A stretch of 24,838 nt of DNA from a bacterium (GTDB lineage Bacteria; Vulcanimicrobiota; Xenobia; Xenobiales; Xenobiaceae). A program made the translations under genes and the position numbers. How positions within the stretch are numbered: the first letter of the stretch is position 1; each line of letters begins with the position of its first letter. This document shows positions 8,202 through 16,500 of the stretch, one piece after another. The stretch spans positions 1-24,838 of the forward strand of contig JAFSXH010000006.1 in assembly GCA_017444165.1 (NCBI GenBank), written 5' to 3'. Below the pieces are notes generated by a model. The model saw only the letters and a program-made list of their open reading frames with translations. It was not told the origin of the DNA and did no database searches.

Positions 8202-8723
8202 ATGGATAGAGAAGAAATTATTAATTTGATCAAAGCTCAAACTGATATTCGCACAGGCTTGGGTTTTGATGTGCATGAGTTTGTTGAAGGCAGACCTCTG
8301 ATACTGGGTGGAGTTCACATTCCACACGTTAAAGGATTGTTAGGCCACTCCGATGCCGATGTTTTAGTTCACGCCATTATGGATGCACTCTTGGGAGCTT
8401 CTAAACTGGCAGACATAGGAGTCCATTTCCCAGACACCGATCCCCAATGGAAAGGGGCCAATTCCCTAAAATTAGCGGAAAGAGTAGCTCAGTTGGTACG
8501 TCAAAAAGGTTTTGAGATCATAAACATTGACTCTCTGATTATCGCTCAAAAGCCCAAAATGTCTCCCCATTTTGCACAGATGTCCCAAAACATCGCCCAG
8601 GCTCTGGGCATAGATCCTGAAAAAGTCAGCGTCAAGGCCACAACGACAGAGAAGCTAGGTTTTTGCGGACGTGAAGAGGGAATCGCTTCTGTGGCTAACG
8701 TACTTTTGCGCAAAATACTTTAA
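8202..8723 (+). CDS. ispF: 2-C-methyl-D-erythritol 2,4-cyclodiphosphate synthase
   Basis: A cytoplasmic enzyme of the MEP isoprenoid pathway. It converts CDP-methylerythritol 2-phosphate to the cyclic diphosphate, releasing CMP. The 173-aa product has GFDVHEF (21-27), with Asp23 and His25 as metal ligands, GHSDADVLVHAIMDALLGA (48-66), with His57 as third ligand, and C-terminal TTTEKLGFCGREEGI. The family is usually near 158 aa; about 16 extra N-terminal residues precede the DVH strand. ATG 8202 is chosen over an in-frame TTG at 8184. The gene heads a plus-strand run with the UPF0158-like and UPF0173 genes; those neighbours are not pathway genes. Confidence 0.96.
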   Translation: MDREEIINLIKAQTDIRTGLGFDVHEFVEGRPLILGGVHIPHVKGLLGHSDADVLVHAIMDALLGASKLADIGVHFPDTDPQWKGANSLKLAERVAQLVRQKGFEIINIDSLIIAQKPKMSPHFAQMSQNIAQALGIDPEKVSVKATTTEKLGFCGREEGIASVANVLLRKIL

Positions 8724-8737
8724 AGTTGAGGTCAGAT

Positions 8738-9151
8738 ATGGCAATAGATAAAAATAAACTCATGGAAGCTCTGAGCGAAACAGATGCCGAGACTCAATGG
8801 TTTGCCGATTTAAAATTGCAAACTTTACGCAAAGTGTGTTTGCGTGATCCTCAGACTATCGAAAACTTTAAGCGCGATTTTGCCAAAGATCCTCAGCGTT
8901 TTCTCAAAATACCCAAACGCTCTAGCCAAGAGCGATATCAAGAATTGCAAAATTTTATTGGACTCATTGCCGACAAAAATTTACAAAAGAGATTGACTGA
9001 AGCCTTAGCTAGCCACGCTCCCCACCGCGAATTCAGATTAGCTATGGAGAGAAAGGTCAAAGAACAGAGACAGTTTGCCGCTTACGAGAGGGAGTGTGCT
9101 CAAAAACGTTTAGCTAATTTCCTCAAATTAAATCATTTGGAAGTAATCTAA
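8738..9151 (+). CDS. UPF0158-like protein
   Basis: A 137-aa soluble, charged, helical protein. The ATG at 8738 follows GAGG by six bases; the TTG at 8726 is not needed. The segment around IPKRSSQERYQELQNFIGLI and the later LTEALASHAPHREFRLAM resemble the C-terminal pattern of the UPF0158 family (a Tyr-x-x-Met/Leu-x-x-Phe-Ile helix, then a Phe-Arg-x-Phe type region). The biochemical role of that family is unknown. It is 14 bp after ispF and 17 bp before the UPF0173 gene, so cotranscription is likely. Family assignment is from memory of the pattern. Confidence 0.6.
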   Translation: MAIDKNKLMEALSETDAETQWFADLKLQTLRKVCLRDPQTIENFKRDFAKDPQRFLKIPKRSSQERYQELQNFIGLIADKNLQKRLTEALASHAPHREFRLAMERKVKEQRQFAAYERECAQKRLANFLKLNHLEVI

Positions 9152-9168
9152 GGAGTAAAATAAATTTT

Positions 9169-9861
9169 ATGAATATAACTTACTTTGGTCATTCAGCTTT
9201 TGCTTTAACTACTGGTGGACAGAGCGTTTTGATCGATCCATTCATCTCTGGCAGTTTACATATGCGCGGCAAAAGTATCCCTCAAGAACTACACTTTGCC
9301 AATATTATTCTGACCCACGGTCACGGCGATCATGTGGGTGATACAGAAAGTTTAGCCAAAGCCCACAAAGCCGAAATTATAGCCGTACCTGAGTTAGCAG
9401 GAATTATGGCTCAGAAAGGACTCAAAGCCACTGGCTGTGCTTTAGGAGGCAAGATCAAGTTCCCCTGGGGCTGGATGCGTTTTGTACAAGCAGTGCATAC
9501 ATCTTCTTATGGCGATAGATATGCGGGAATTGCCGTAGGCGTTTTAGTCAACATGGATGGAGTTACGGTTTATCATGCTGGTGACACGGCCGTATTCGGC
9601 GATATGTCATTAATTGGCAAGATGTACAAACCAGATGTTATGCTCTTGCCTATCGGCGGACATTTTACTATGGATATGGAAGAAGCCCTCGAAGCTGTCA
9701 AGTTAGTTAAACCTAGATTGGCGATTCCTATGCACTATAACACCTTCCCCGTAATCCAAGCTGACCCGAACGAATTTGCACAAATAGTTGCTAGTGATCC
9801 TGATACAAAGGACATAACCAAAGTTAAGGTCATGCAAGTACTGGAAAATATCGGCCTGTAA
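9169..9861 (+). CDS. UPF0173 metal-dependent hydrolase (metallo-beta-lactamase fold)
   Basis: A 230-aa cytoplasmic protein with family-typical length. MNITYFGHSAF opens the fold. THGHGDHVGD (49-58) is the metal-binding HxHxDH motif, HAGDTAVFGD follows in the second half, and LLPIGGHFTMDMEEAL and IPMHYNTFP supply later histidines. These match the UPF0173/YtkL group, whose natural substrates are not established. GGAG lies about 14 bases before the ATG, rather far. It closes the ispF cluster; a palindromic repeat element follows 11 bp after the stop. Confidence 0.93.
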   Translation: MNITYFGHSAFALTTGGQSVLIDPFISGSLHMRGKSIPQELHFANIILTHGHGDHVGDTESLAKAHKAEIIAVPELAGIMAQKGLKATGCALGGKIKFPWGWMRFVQAVHTSSYGDRYAGIAVGVLVNMDGVTVYHAGDTAVFGDMSLIGKMYKPDVMLLPIGGHFTMDMEEALEAVKLVKPRLAIPMHYNTFPVIQADPNEFAQIVASDPDTKDITKVKVMQVLENIGL

Positions 9862-9872
9862 TATTCTATATA

Positions 9873-9973
9873 GCAGTTTTGGCTTTTTTGGGAACCGACT
9901 TCTCGAAACGCAACAAAGTGAAGCTAAAAGCGGGATGATCAACAAAAAAGTCAGAACTGCCAAACACAACGCA
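9873..9973. repeat. Palindromic dispersed repeat, family 1, copy A
   Basis: Inverted arms start with GCAGTT (9873) and end with AACTGC (9960). Each arm has a run of six T or A (CTTTTTTG, CAAAAAAG), and the core contains CGCAACAAAGTGAAGC. The 13 bases after the right arm also match the other copy (12264-12383). The spacing, core and arms are shared with that copy, so this is a mobile or amplified non-coding element of about 100 bp, MITE- or REP-like. It fills nearly all of the gap before the glycosidase gene. Confidence 0.8.
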
Positions 9974-9986
9974 TTAATTTTATAAC

Positions 9987-11960
9987 ATGAATTACAAACG
10001 TTTAGCTCTTATTTCAGTTATCGGAATCGCTCTAAGTAACTTCTTTTGTACCGCTCCCATTGAAGCGAACCCATTGACTCAATTTTTAAATGATAAAAAA
10101 GAGTCTTCTCAATCTTTTAGAGGACAGTTTTACTCCCCTTACGGACTAAATAAACTTTTTAAGGTTCACCACTCTGTGAATGATGCCAGATTGCGTTTAG
10201 TTTTAACGACTTCTGAAGAGCCAATCTTTCAGATCACTTCTGACAACTTTGGAGAGAGTGTGTCAATTGAATTGATAAACTTTCAAGTTGATAAAAAATT
10301 GAGCTACCCGATCAAGAGTAGCGATATTAAGAGTTGTCTTTGGAGTGACAATGAGGCGGATCGTTATACTTGCACTTTGAATTTTACTCACAAGATCGAC
10401 ACAGAAAAGATACACACTTTCACTTTGACAAATCCTCAACGTTTGGTGATCGATGTCGATCTTAGCTATCTGCCTACACAAACTTACCAATTGAGTCCAG
10501 GGATCACTTGGAGTCAGACTAATTTGCATGATCCTAATTTTAGACACTTGCTCTGGAATCAATTGACCTTTAACCGCAACGATCCCAATGTTTATTTAGA
10601 TTTGGCTCTAGCCCATGATAATCCCAAATCTTTGGCTCCAGTAAGTACCATCGTCTCTGAACATAAAGCCATAGCTGGTGTCAATGGTGGTTTTTTCAAT
10701 ATGGGCAAAGGCGGCATTCTAGGTGTAGCTATAAAAGATGGTTGCGTAATATCTCCGCATGTAGGCCGCCGTCCTGCTCGCAGTGTGTTGGCAATAACTA
10801 AAGATAATCAGCTTTCCGTGGAGAGAATGAAAGTTATAAACAATCAACCTTTACGCCTCAATGGTCAAGCCTTCCCTCCTCTGCGCCTGGCTATTGGAGC
10901 GGGACCTACACTTTTGCAAAATGGCAAAGTACACATAACCGACACAGAGGAGGAGTTAGGTCCCAAAGGCAACGACATAACCAGAGCCTGCGGCAGAACA
11001 GTGGCAGCTTTTAACGAAAATACCTTCATGTTAGCCACAGTTTCAGGTGATCGCGACAGCCACAGTCAGGGTTGGAAATTACCAACTATGGCCAGCTTTT
11101 TGCTAAAGAAGGGCATGACTGAAGCCTTAAATCTCGATGGCGGCGGTTCAGTCGATATGTCTATTGACAGTCACATCGTAGCCAATGGCCCTCAAGCGGG
11201 TACATACGAAAGACCTGTAGCCAACGCTCTGATCCTAACAGACAAACGCGGAGCGAACTACCCCAGTCAACTAAATTTAAAACTACCTTCAGCAATGCCA
11301 GCCGATGGTCAACGCGAAGAGTTAGCCACTTTAGAAGTGAAGAGTCCCAGCGGTCAACCAGTAGTTGACGGTACTGTTATTTACCTACAGGGCAGAGGGG
11401 TAAAAGTTCCCTACAGCGTGACGACCAAAAACAATAAAGCTTCTTTCCCCATAACATCTCTGCGCAATCCTGGCCAAGCCCAAGTGACAGCCTACACACC
11501 GTTTTCTCAAGGAAGCAGTACCCTCACCTTAGAGAGCGGAGAAGCTGGAGCTATCTTAGCCCGTATTAACAATTACACAGTGTTAAACACCGAAAAAAAT
11601 ACATTAAAAAACAAGTTAAAAGAAGAATTAAATGTCTATCCCCAGTTAGTCAACATATTAGAAGCGGTAACTGAACCAGATACAGAAGTCATAGAAGACG
11701 ATCCTGAGCCAGTAACGTGCAAGCTAGATCTAGATCTCTTCCTGCGCGATAAACGCGGTGGGGCTATTGCTCAAACAACTGTAGAAGTTCTCGATGATTC
11801 CCAAAAGGTCATAGCCACAGGAGTGAGCGATCTCAGAGGTAAGGTTTCTTTTAAGCTGACAATTCCCCAAACTTGCCAAAGCCTGCGCTTCAAAGCCCGC
11901 TATTTCAAAACACTCCAACTAAACCTCATCCCCACCCTCACTTTCACAACACTTAATTAA
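9987..11960 (+). CDS. Secreted AMIN and phosphodiester-glycosidase (NAGPA) domain protein
   Basis: A 657-aa exported protein. Residues 1-28 are a signal peptide. Residues 55-160 look like an AMIN domain, a beta-sandwich that localises periplasmic proteins to peptidoglycan or secretion sites. Residues 165-420 are a phosphodiester-glycosidase domain (PF09992 type) with GVNGGFF (231-237), GPTLLQNG (306-313), TRACGRTVA (332-340), LNLDGGGSVDM (381-391) and RPVANALIL (409-417). Two beta domains follow: an Ig/Big-like one (about 440-515) and a carboxypeptidase-regulatory or CnaB-like one (about 578-650). Family members cleave phosphodiester-linked sugars, so the substrate may be an envelope glycan; this is inference. 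No clear SD precedes the ATG, and repeat copy A lies immediately upstream. Confidence 0.88.
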   Translation: MNYKRLALISVIGIALSNFFCTAPIEANPLTQFLNDKKESSQSFRGQFYSPYGLNKLFKVHHSVNDARLRLVLTTSEEPIFQITSDNFGESVSIELINFQVDKKLSYPIKSSDIKSCLWSDNEADRYTCTLNFTHKIDTEKIHTFTLTNPQRLVIDVDLSYLPTQTYQLSPGITWSQTNLHDPNFRHLLWNQLTFNRNDPNVYLDLALAHDNPKSLAPVSTIVSEHKAIAGVNGGFFNMGKGGILGVAIKDGCVISPHVGRRPARSVLAITKDNQLSVERMKVINNQPLRLNGQAFPPLRLAIGAGPTLLQNGKVHITDTEEELGPKGNDITRACGRTVAAFNENTFMLATVSGDRDSHSQGWKLPTMASFLLKKGMTEALNLDGGGSVDMSIDSHIVANGPQAGTYERPVANALILTDKRGANYPSQLNLKLPSAMPADGQREELATLEVKSPSGQPVVDGTVIYLQGRGVKVPYSVTTKNNKASFPITSLRNPGQAQVTAYTPFSQGSSTLTLESGEAGAILARINNYTVLNTEKNTLKNKLKEELNVYPQLVNILEAVTEPDTEVIEDDPEPVTCKLDLDLFLRDKRGGAIAQTTVEVLDDSQKVIATGVSDLRGKVSFKLTIPQTCQSLRFKARYFKTLQLNLIPTLTFTTLN

Positions 11961-12024
11961 TTAGCAATTAGAAATTAATTAATTCTTTTCAAAATAATTG
12001 CACATTACTAATTGTTAATTGTTA
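11957..12024. repeat. Palindromic dispersed repeat, family 2, copy 1 (diverged)
   Basis: An AT-rich inverted repeat with arms containing AATTAGCAATTAG and CATTACTAATTG around a CTTTTC loop. It aligns along its length with the perfect palindrome at 18793-18845, including loop and AAAATAATT. It overlaps the stop codon of the glycosidase gene. The arms have drifted, so the fold is imperfect. Confidence 0.75.
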
Positions 12025-12028
12025 ATTG

Positions 12029-12068
12029 AAACTGCCCAACACAAACGCAACATATCAGACTTACAACA
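12029..12068. repeat. Partial copy of repeat family 1 (right end only)
   Basis: Forty bases starting AAACTGCCCAACACAAAC match 12344-12383 with only two differences. Only the right tail of the family-1 element is present; the palindromic body is missing, as if deleted or replaced. Confidence 0.85.
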
Positions 12069-12126
12069 AAACTTACAGCCTGAATAAACTTAAACCAGAA
12101 CTGTACGATCTGTCGTAGAGGAGACA

Positions 12127-12187
12127 GTCAGTTTTTTCGGTTTAGCCACTGCAAGCAAAGCGAGCAACCTTGACGAAAAAAGCTGAC
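12127..12187. repeat. Hairpin element resembling repeat family 1
   Basis: Arms GTCAGTTTTTTCG (12127-12139) and CGAAAAAAGCTGAC (12174-12187) pair with one bulge. The core has GCAAGCAAAGCGAGC, similar in style to the family-1 core (GCAACGAAGTGAAGC). It is probably a diverged relative, but arm sequences differ, so common origin is uncertain. Confidence 0.5.
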
Positions 12188-12263
12188 GCTCCAGAAACCA
12201 ACCAAACGAAATACAACAAGAATGAAGACCTGGCCAAAACTGCAGAAACATTGACATTGAAAA

Positions 12264-12383
12264 GCAGTTTCGACTTTTTGGTGAGCCGACATCTCGGAGC
12301 GCAACGAAGTGAAGCGAAGAGCGGAGGCTCAACAAAAATGTCTAAACTGCCCAACACAAACACAACATATCAGGCTTACAACA
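12264..12383. repeat. Palindromic dispersed repeat, family 1, copy B
   Basis: Arms GCAGTTTCGACTTTTTGG (from 12264) and the imperfect complement ending AAACTGC (12350) enclose a core with GCGCAACGAAGTGAAGCG. A conserved tail runs to 12383. It matches copy A in arms, spacing and core. ORFs predicted across it on both strands are treated as artefacts, because the same peptide pattern recurs at copy A. Confidence 0.82.
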
Positions 12384-12401
12384 TAATAACAATCATAGAC
12401 A

Positions 12402-12441
12402 AAGTTTGTCCTTTTGAGGTGACCCCAAAAGGACATAACTT
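12402..12441. other. Strong stem-loop of unknown role
   Basis: GTCCTTTTG (12408-12416) pairs perfectly with CAAAAGGAC (12426-12434) around a 9-base loop. T12407-A12435 and AAGTT/AACTT extend the stem to 15 bp with one bulge. There is no T run on either strand, so it is not a standard terminator. It could be part of a structured RNA or a further repeat element. With the repeats before it, it makes up the gene-free stretch 11961-12484. Confidence 0.55.
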
Positions 12442-12484
12442 CAGCCACTGCGCACGGAGATTACAAACGTAAAAACGTCTCCCC

Positions 12485-13486
12485 TTAGTAATCCATAAGC
12501 TCCTCGTTAGTTATCTCTAAATCGGTCAAACAGTTCACCAAATGCGCAGGCAGAGCGTTAGTGAAGTCGATAACTTCCTCCTCACGCGCCTTCAAGCCCT
12601 CACGCGGATCGAGAAAATCGCTGCTGTCATAGCGTTTTAAGCGCAACTCCTGCCCACAGCGGAAGATGTAAGAGGCCAGTTCCCTTTCAAAATTGAGAAT
12701 AATCTGCATATCTTCAGACTCTTCCTCAAGGTGCAATTCCTCTTCGTTCATCTTAGCAATCTTCTCTAAACCATCTTTAGCGATGGCAATCATCTCTGGA
12801 TCATCGGGAACTTCGAGCATCCATAATTCGGCCTCTTGTTCCTGCATGAGTTTAGCTCCCTCGCGTTTGGCTTCTACAACTTTTTCCGTCAAAACTTGAC
12901 AGACATCGGGCTGATCTAGCTTAGTGCGGTTGAAACGCAAGAAACTCAATAACTCCTGACGCAATTTACTGACGAACTGATCGCGCACCGCATCGTGTTT
13001 ATCTATAAGCTCTTGGCGCAGACCCTTCTCCCACTTTTCGCGCAGAATCTTTAATTCTGGTGATTCACAGCCTTCAATTAATTCTGGTTGTCCATCTTCA
13101 TTTAGAACCAGCTCAGAAGCTCCACTGGGCAAGACTCTGCTCTTCAAACAATGAGTGGAATAGAAGAGATCTTTCAAAATTCCCAAACGTTTACTGAGAT
13201 CGTTTCTAAACTCACGGCGGCGACTGTAAAAATCAGACTGCATCTGCGTAACCGCCTCATTACTCTCTTCAGGCACATAAAACTGATCCAGAGCCTCAGC
13301 TAACTCTTCCTTTTCGCTGTCATCCTCAAAATCGTTACCCGTGTAACCGCGACTAGCTAAAAGTTGGTTTAAAGCGTCGCGCAGAGAGATCAAATTCTGT
13401 TGCTGGATCAAACAGACGTCACGCCTGCGCTTAACATCACTAGCCAGATTAATGAGAGAACCGATTCCTAAAGATTTCCAAAACAT
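12485..13486 (-). CDS. Hypothetical helical charged protein
   Basis: I do not recognise this 333-aa protein. It is rich in Glu, Lys, Arg and Leu, and predicted helical by eye throughout, with no convincing signal peptide; the N-terminus MFWKSLGIGSLINL is mildly hydrophobic. ATG 13486 follows GGAG by nine bases; the GTG at 13492 would leave only three. It is downstream of the 1055-aa protein, separated by a terminator, so it may be expressed by partial readthrough or its own promoter. A partner or chaperone of that protein is possible from position alone. Confidence 0.72.
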   Translation of the reverse strand: MFWKSLGIGSLINLASDVKRRRDVCLIQQQNLISLRDALNQLLASRGYTGNDFEDDSEKEELAEALDQFYVPEESNEAVTQMQSDFYSRRREFRNDLSKRLGILKDLFYSTHCLKSRVLPSGASELVLNEDGQPELIEGCESPELKILREKWEKGLRQELIDKHDAVRDQFVSKLRQELLSFLRFNRTKLDQPDVCQVLTEKVVEAKREGAKLMQEQEAELWMLEVPDDPEMIAIAKDGLEKIAKMNEEELHLEEESEDMQIILNFERELASYIFRCGQELRLKRYDSSDFLDPREGLKAREEEVIDFTNALPAHLVNCLTDLEITNEELMDY

Positions 13487-13504
13487 ATCCACAAACTCCG
13501 CTCT

Positions 13505-13542
13505 AAAAAATAGACGACCGAAAAGTCCTCTCCTCGGCCGTC
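13505..13542 (-). terminator. Rho-independent terminator, minus strand
   Basis: Read on the minus strand, GACGGCCGA (13534-13542) pairs with TCGGTCGTC (13513-13521), one mismatch. It is followed by TATTTTTT (13505-13512). It lies 20 bp after the stop of the 1055-aa gene and just before the start of the next minus-strand gene. Confidence 0.8.
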
Positions 13543-13562
13543 GGATTACTCACAGCTTAACC

Positions 13563-16500
13563 TTATTTAGGGAAGTAAACGTAATACTCATCACCAAAGC
13601 TGTAAGGATAGATATTTTGCAAGTGGTCAGAGGTCTCTCGACCATCGGACTGAGCCACATAGATATGACCGTGATAACCACCATTTGCACCACTGCCCTG
13701 ACCGTAAACGACTATCGTACCAACGGGCAGATCATAAAGCTGATCCTTAGAAATGTCGTTGTAAGTGAACTTAGTAAACATATCGGAATATTTACTGTCA
13801 AGTTCATCAACCGCACAGAAAGCACTCGGACCGTTAATATCTACACCCATCTGTGAGAGAGCGTTGATAACACCACGATAACACCAACCAGTAGTATTAT
13901 TGTTGAGAGCGTACTGCATAGACTTCTCAGCCAACTGCAAGCCGAACTCAGTACTGCCACTCATGCACTGCTCCAGAGTCCTCGTAGAAGCGGCAGCTAT
14001 GGCGGCTTCAGACATAGTAGCACCCAACATCCTGGCCTCTAAGCTGACATCGGGTTTCTGTATGGAGTTGCCCTTCTCAATATCGAGCAAGCCCTGCCAA
14101 CCTTCAGCATCGGCTACTAAGTTGTCAGCTGAACCCAAAGCGTTGCGTCCATAAGCCGTACCGTTGATCTCTTTGTACTTATCAGAGAAACTATCTACTT
14201 CTCTCTGAGCCACATCTAAAACAGAATTCTTGTAAAGATCGGCGGCATTGCCATTTTCCAAAGCCTTATTAACGTTGCCATCTTCATCTTGTAAGGCGGC
14301 CAAGGCGATGGGACCATACTCACCAAACATATCTCTGACCGTCTGCATATCGAGGCTCTGATCAGGATTCTTCTTCAAATAATCAGCCACATGGTCATAG
14401 GCACTATTGAGATTCTCTTCAGCGTTCTCATCAGAGAGAGCGTCAATGGAATCGCGCAGAGCGTAGGCCTCGGCTTTGGCGTTGGCGGGCAATTTATCGA
14501 TAGCTTTGTAGAACTCGGCATCCTTCTTGGCGGCTAAGGCCTGATTATAGGCCTCATCAGCCTCAACACTGGCATTAGTCGCTTTAGCGGCCTCTTTGAC
14601 CAGAGCCAAATCTTCATCAGAGAGTCCACCATCTTTAACGAGCTTATTGGTGTATTCGGCAATAGCCTTACGAGCGGCATCATCGGTATTTTCACCAGCA
14701 GCCTCAGCTTTTTCAATGGCTTCGGCCACATAAGCGTTAGCACCATCTTTAAGGCTATCAGGCAAATTGTTGACGGCGGCCACAGCTTCGTTGTCCGCAC
14801 CCGCTTGTTTTTGCTCTAAATAATCGGCTCCCGAGTTAATTATATCCAAAGCTTTCTTGTTATCAGGATCATGAGCCAACTCCTGGCGTGCCCATTCGAT
14901 AGCTTCATCGGCTTTGTCGGGATCAGCCTTCTGACCAGCAGCTTCGAGAGCATCGGTAAACTTGTTCTCAGCTTGATCTTGACGCATCTGCTGAACGGCA
15001 GAATCCTCTTTCTCTTTTATAGCGATCTGCTGATCTAACTGAGAGATAAAGTTCTCTTGCTCAGACTTCTGGCTCTCCAGATCGGCGATCTCCGCCTCTA
15101 AAGCCTGAATCTGCTCATCTTTTTCAATAGCCTCTTTGATCTCAGGATTGTTCTCCTCCATGGATTTCATTATCTCATCCATTTTGGCTTGAGCAGTCTG
15201 CATCTTCTGATCGCATTGGGCTATAGTCTGATCTTGCTTGGCCTGCTTCTTCTCAAGTTCAGAGTTCTTCTTCTCCAGATTATCTATCTCTTTTTGGATA
15301 GCCTGTTCCTCTTTCTTGAGTTGAGCGATCTTCTGCTCCAAAGCGGCTTTCTTCTGATTGTACTCCGAAAGAGCAGCCTGGTAAGAGGCTTGAGCCTGCT
15401 CATCATCACCACTGGGTTTCGTCGGAGGCTTCAAAGAACTGAGTTCACTCTCAGCGGCGGAGACTTCAGCACTCTTAGCTTGCTTCTCATTAGCCTTAGC
15501 ATAAAGACTCTGTTGATTGGAGGCTAACTCTTGGGCTGTCTGAGTCTTCTCCTGTTGCGCCTGGTCTTTTTTAGTCTTAGCCTCATCGTACTCTTGCTGG
15601 GCTTTAGCATAATCAGCTTGATTCTTGATCTGCTCGATCTTGCCCTTAGCATCTAAACCATCTGTGCCAGCCTCTTTGGCAATATCGGCCTTGCGCTGGT
15701 TAATCTCCGATTTTTTAGAGTCGATCTGCGAACTCAACTCACCGACTTTAGCTTGAGCCTCGGCCTTCTGCTGCTGTAAACCCTCCAAATCTTCGGCCAT
15801 CTCTGGCAAATTGGAAGAAGCGGCCGCCTCGCCAGCAGAGTTAGTTCCGCCAACACTGCCAGTTCCACCAGAACCGCCGACACCACCACTACCGCCGACA
15901 GAACCACTGCCGCCAGTACCGCCAGTGCCACTGGGACCGTTACTGCCAGAAGTACCATCATTGCCCTGATTCTGATTGGCCTGTTGTCCCTGTTGAGCTT
16001 GGTTATTCTTCTCAGCCTCTTTAGCCTTGGCTTCTTCTTCAGCCTTTTTAGCCTCTTCGGCTTTCTTAGCATCCTCAACGGCCGTTATCTCTTCGCCATC
16101 TTCGTACTGCTGCAAAGCCTTTTCAATAGCCTCGACCTGCTCATCATCAAGTTCAGTAATTCCCAATTCAGAGAGAGTCTTGCCTAAACTGTTTTCGACC
16201 TCTTCCGAATCTTCTTCGGCACTTTTAGCACCTTCAACATCTTCGTTATCTTTTATATCATCAAGATCTTCATCATCTTCAGAGAAGAGCTTTTTTATAT
16301 CTGGCTTTTCACCAGCCTTAGACTCTTTAGAATCGGCCACCTCTTTCTCATAATCGGCAATAGAGGTCTTGATGTAATCGTTGATCTCATCCTTTGTTAA
16401 GGGATCTTTGCCCTCTTCTTTGCGCTTGGCATTCTCTTGACTGATAGTGAATAAGAACTCTTTTAAGTCCGCGTTCTGTTTATCGGTCAACTCAGAAGAA

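Noticed and set aside
9703..9969. Minus-strand ORF of 88 codons over the end of the UPF0173 gene and repeat copy A
   Set aside because: Its peptide ASLCCVSRSRFPKKPKLL recurs in altered form in the ORF over repeat copy B, so it is translated repeat DNA, and it overlaps a firm gene.
12402..12441. Hairpin considered as terminator of the neighbouring genes
   Set aside because: No T run follows on either strand, so it is reported only as a stem-loop.
12090..12472. Three ORFs of 73-100 codons on both strands
   Set aside because: They lie fully within the palindromic repeat island, lack ribosome sites and conflict with each other.
15189..15527. Plus-strand Leu-rich ORF opposite the coiled-coil gene
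   Set aside because: It is the antisense shadow of Gln/Lys/Glu repeats; the minus-strand gene has a strong RBS and full-length coding.
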